Origin: Pseudomonadota bacterium
GTDB lineage: Bacteria > Pseudomonadota > Alphaproteobacteria > Rhizobiales > Rhizobiaceae
DNA length: 7,006 bases
Direction of reading: 5' to 3'
NCBI GenBank assembly: GCA_023419995.1
Contig: JAEZXF010000237.1
Coordinates: 1 to 7,006, forward strand
The stretch's first letter is position 1. Every line of letters begins with the position of its first letter. The position numbers were made by a program, and so were the translations under genes. The notes below the pieces were generated by a model. It had not been told where the DNA came from, did not search any database, and saw nothing but the letters and a program-made list of their open reading frames with translations. Positions 6,861 through 7,006 of this stretch are shown here, piece by piece.

Positions 6861-6903
6861 ACGAATATCAAGTAATCTTCGGTTTCCGCCTGCCGGACAA
6901 ACG

Positions 6904-6937
6904 AAACGCCGCCCTTTCGGGCGGCGTTTTGTCTTTC
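6904..6937 (+). terminator. Rho-independent terminator after rpmG
   Basis: A perfect 11-base-pair stem pairs AAACGCCGCCC (6904-6914) with GGGCGGCGTTT (6919-6929) around a TTTC loop. A T-rich run (TTTTGTCTTT, 6927-6936) follows. It ends the rpmG transcript. The A-rich bases on the left side could also let it work weakly for transcripts arriving on the opposite strand. Confidence 0.93.
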
Positions 6938-7006
6938 AGTCGCGGCAAGCGTCGGCTCCGACGAGCCGGCCGCGGGAATTAGGGGGCCGGTCGGCAATCT
7001 GGCAGC

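Noticed and set aside
6953..6968. Small hairpin CGGCTC-CGAC-GAGCCG after the terminator, considered as a second terminator
   Set aside because: It has only a 6-base-pair stem and no T run on either side, and is ordinary for GC-rich sequence. The last 70 bases otherwise show no gene or element I can support.
6602..6982. 126-residue + strand frame and 76-residue minus-strand frame (6767-6997) over rpmG
   Set aside because: Both cross the clear rpmG gene and the terminator hairpin and show no domain, so they are shadows.
1..7006. Mobile element, CRISPR array, tRNA, riboswitch, toxin-antitoxin or phage-defence locus
   Set aside because: I found no spaced direct repeats, terminal inverted repeats, transposase or integrase motifs or cloverleaf. 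All space is taken by recognisable chromosomal genes with uniform composition.

Overview
This is a GC-rich, gene-dense chromosomal window with everything on the + strand. It reads as a housekeeping region of an alphaproteobacterium. The protein sequences and the gene order topA - rnr - DUF983 - Nudix - MFS - (VOC) - rpmG point to Hyphomicrobiales (Rhizobiales), most likely near Mesorhizobium and other Phyllobacteriaceae. The lineage call rests on recognition of the proteins and gene order, not on a database search.

Layout: bases 1-1350 hold the 3' part of topA (DNA topoisomerase I), whose 5' half lies outside the window. Six bases later comes rnr (RNase R, 1357-3642, TTG start). Its stop codon overlaps the start of a small two-helix membrane protein of the DUF983 family (3642-4067). 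A Nudix hydrolase follows after 7 bases (4075-4830), then, 28 bases further on, an uncharacterised YcaD-like MFS transporter (4859-6064). The tight spacing and the lack of internal terminators suggest that topA, rnr, the DUF983 gene, the Nudix gene and probably the MFS gene are co-transcribed. An 82-base gap with a plausible sigma70-type promoter precedes a VOC/glyoxalase-fold gene (6147-6575). A 132-base gap with another plausible promoter precedes rpmG (ribosomal protein L33, 6708-6860). A strong Rho-independent terminator at 6904-6937 closes the unit. The final 70 bases or so show no gene.

Functionally, topA (supercoil relaxation), rnr (structured-RNA decay and rRNA quality control) and rpmG (50S subunit) are core information-processing genes. 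The DUF983, Nudix, MFS and VOC genes have no assigned substrate, and their roles cannot be read from the sequence.

I found no mobile element, CRISPR array, defence system, RNA gene or clearly novel system. The most noteworthy observation is in rpmG. The reading frame stops after 50 codons, whereas the usual proteobacterial L33 has 55 residues. The next four codons and a second stop still resemble the missing C-terminus (Thr-Asn-Ile-Lys-stop against the usual Glu-Thr/Ala-Lys-Ile-Lys-stop). This suggests a recent Glu-to-stop change, a readthrough site or a sequence error.
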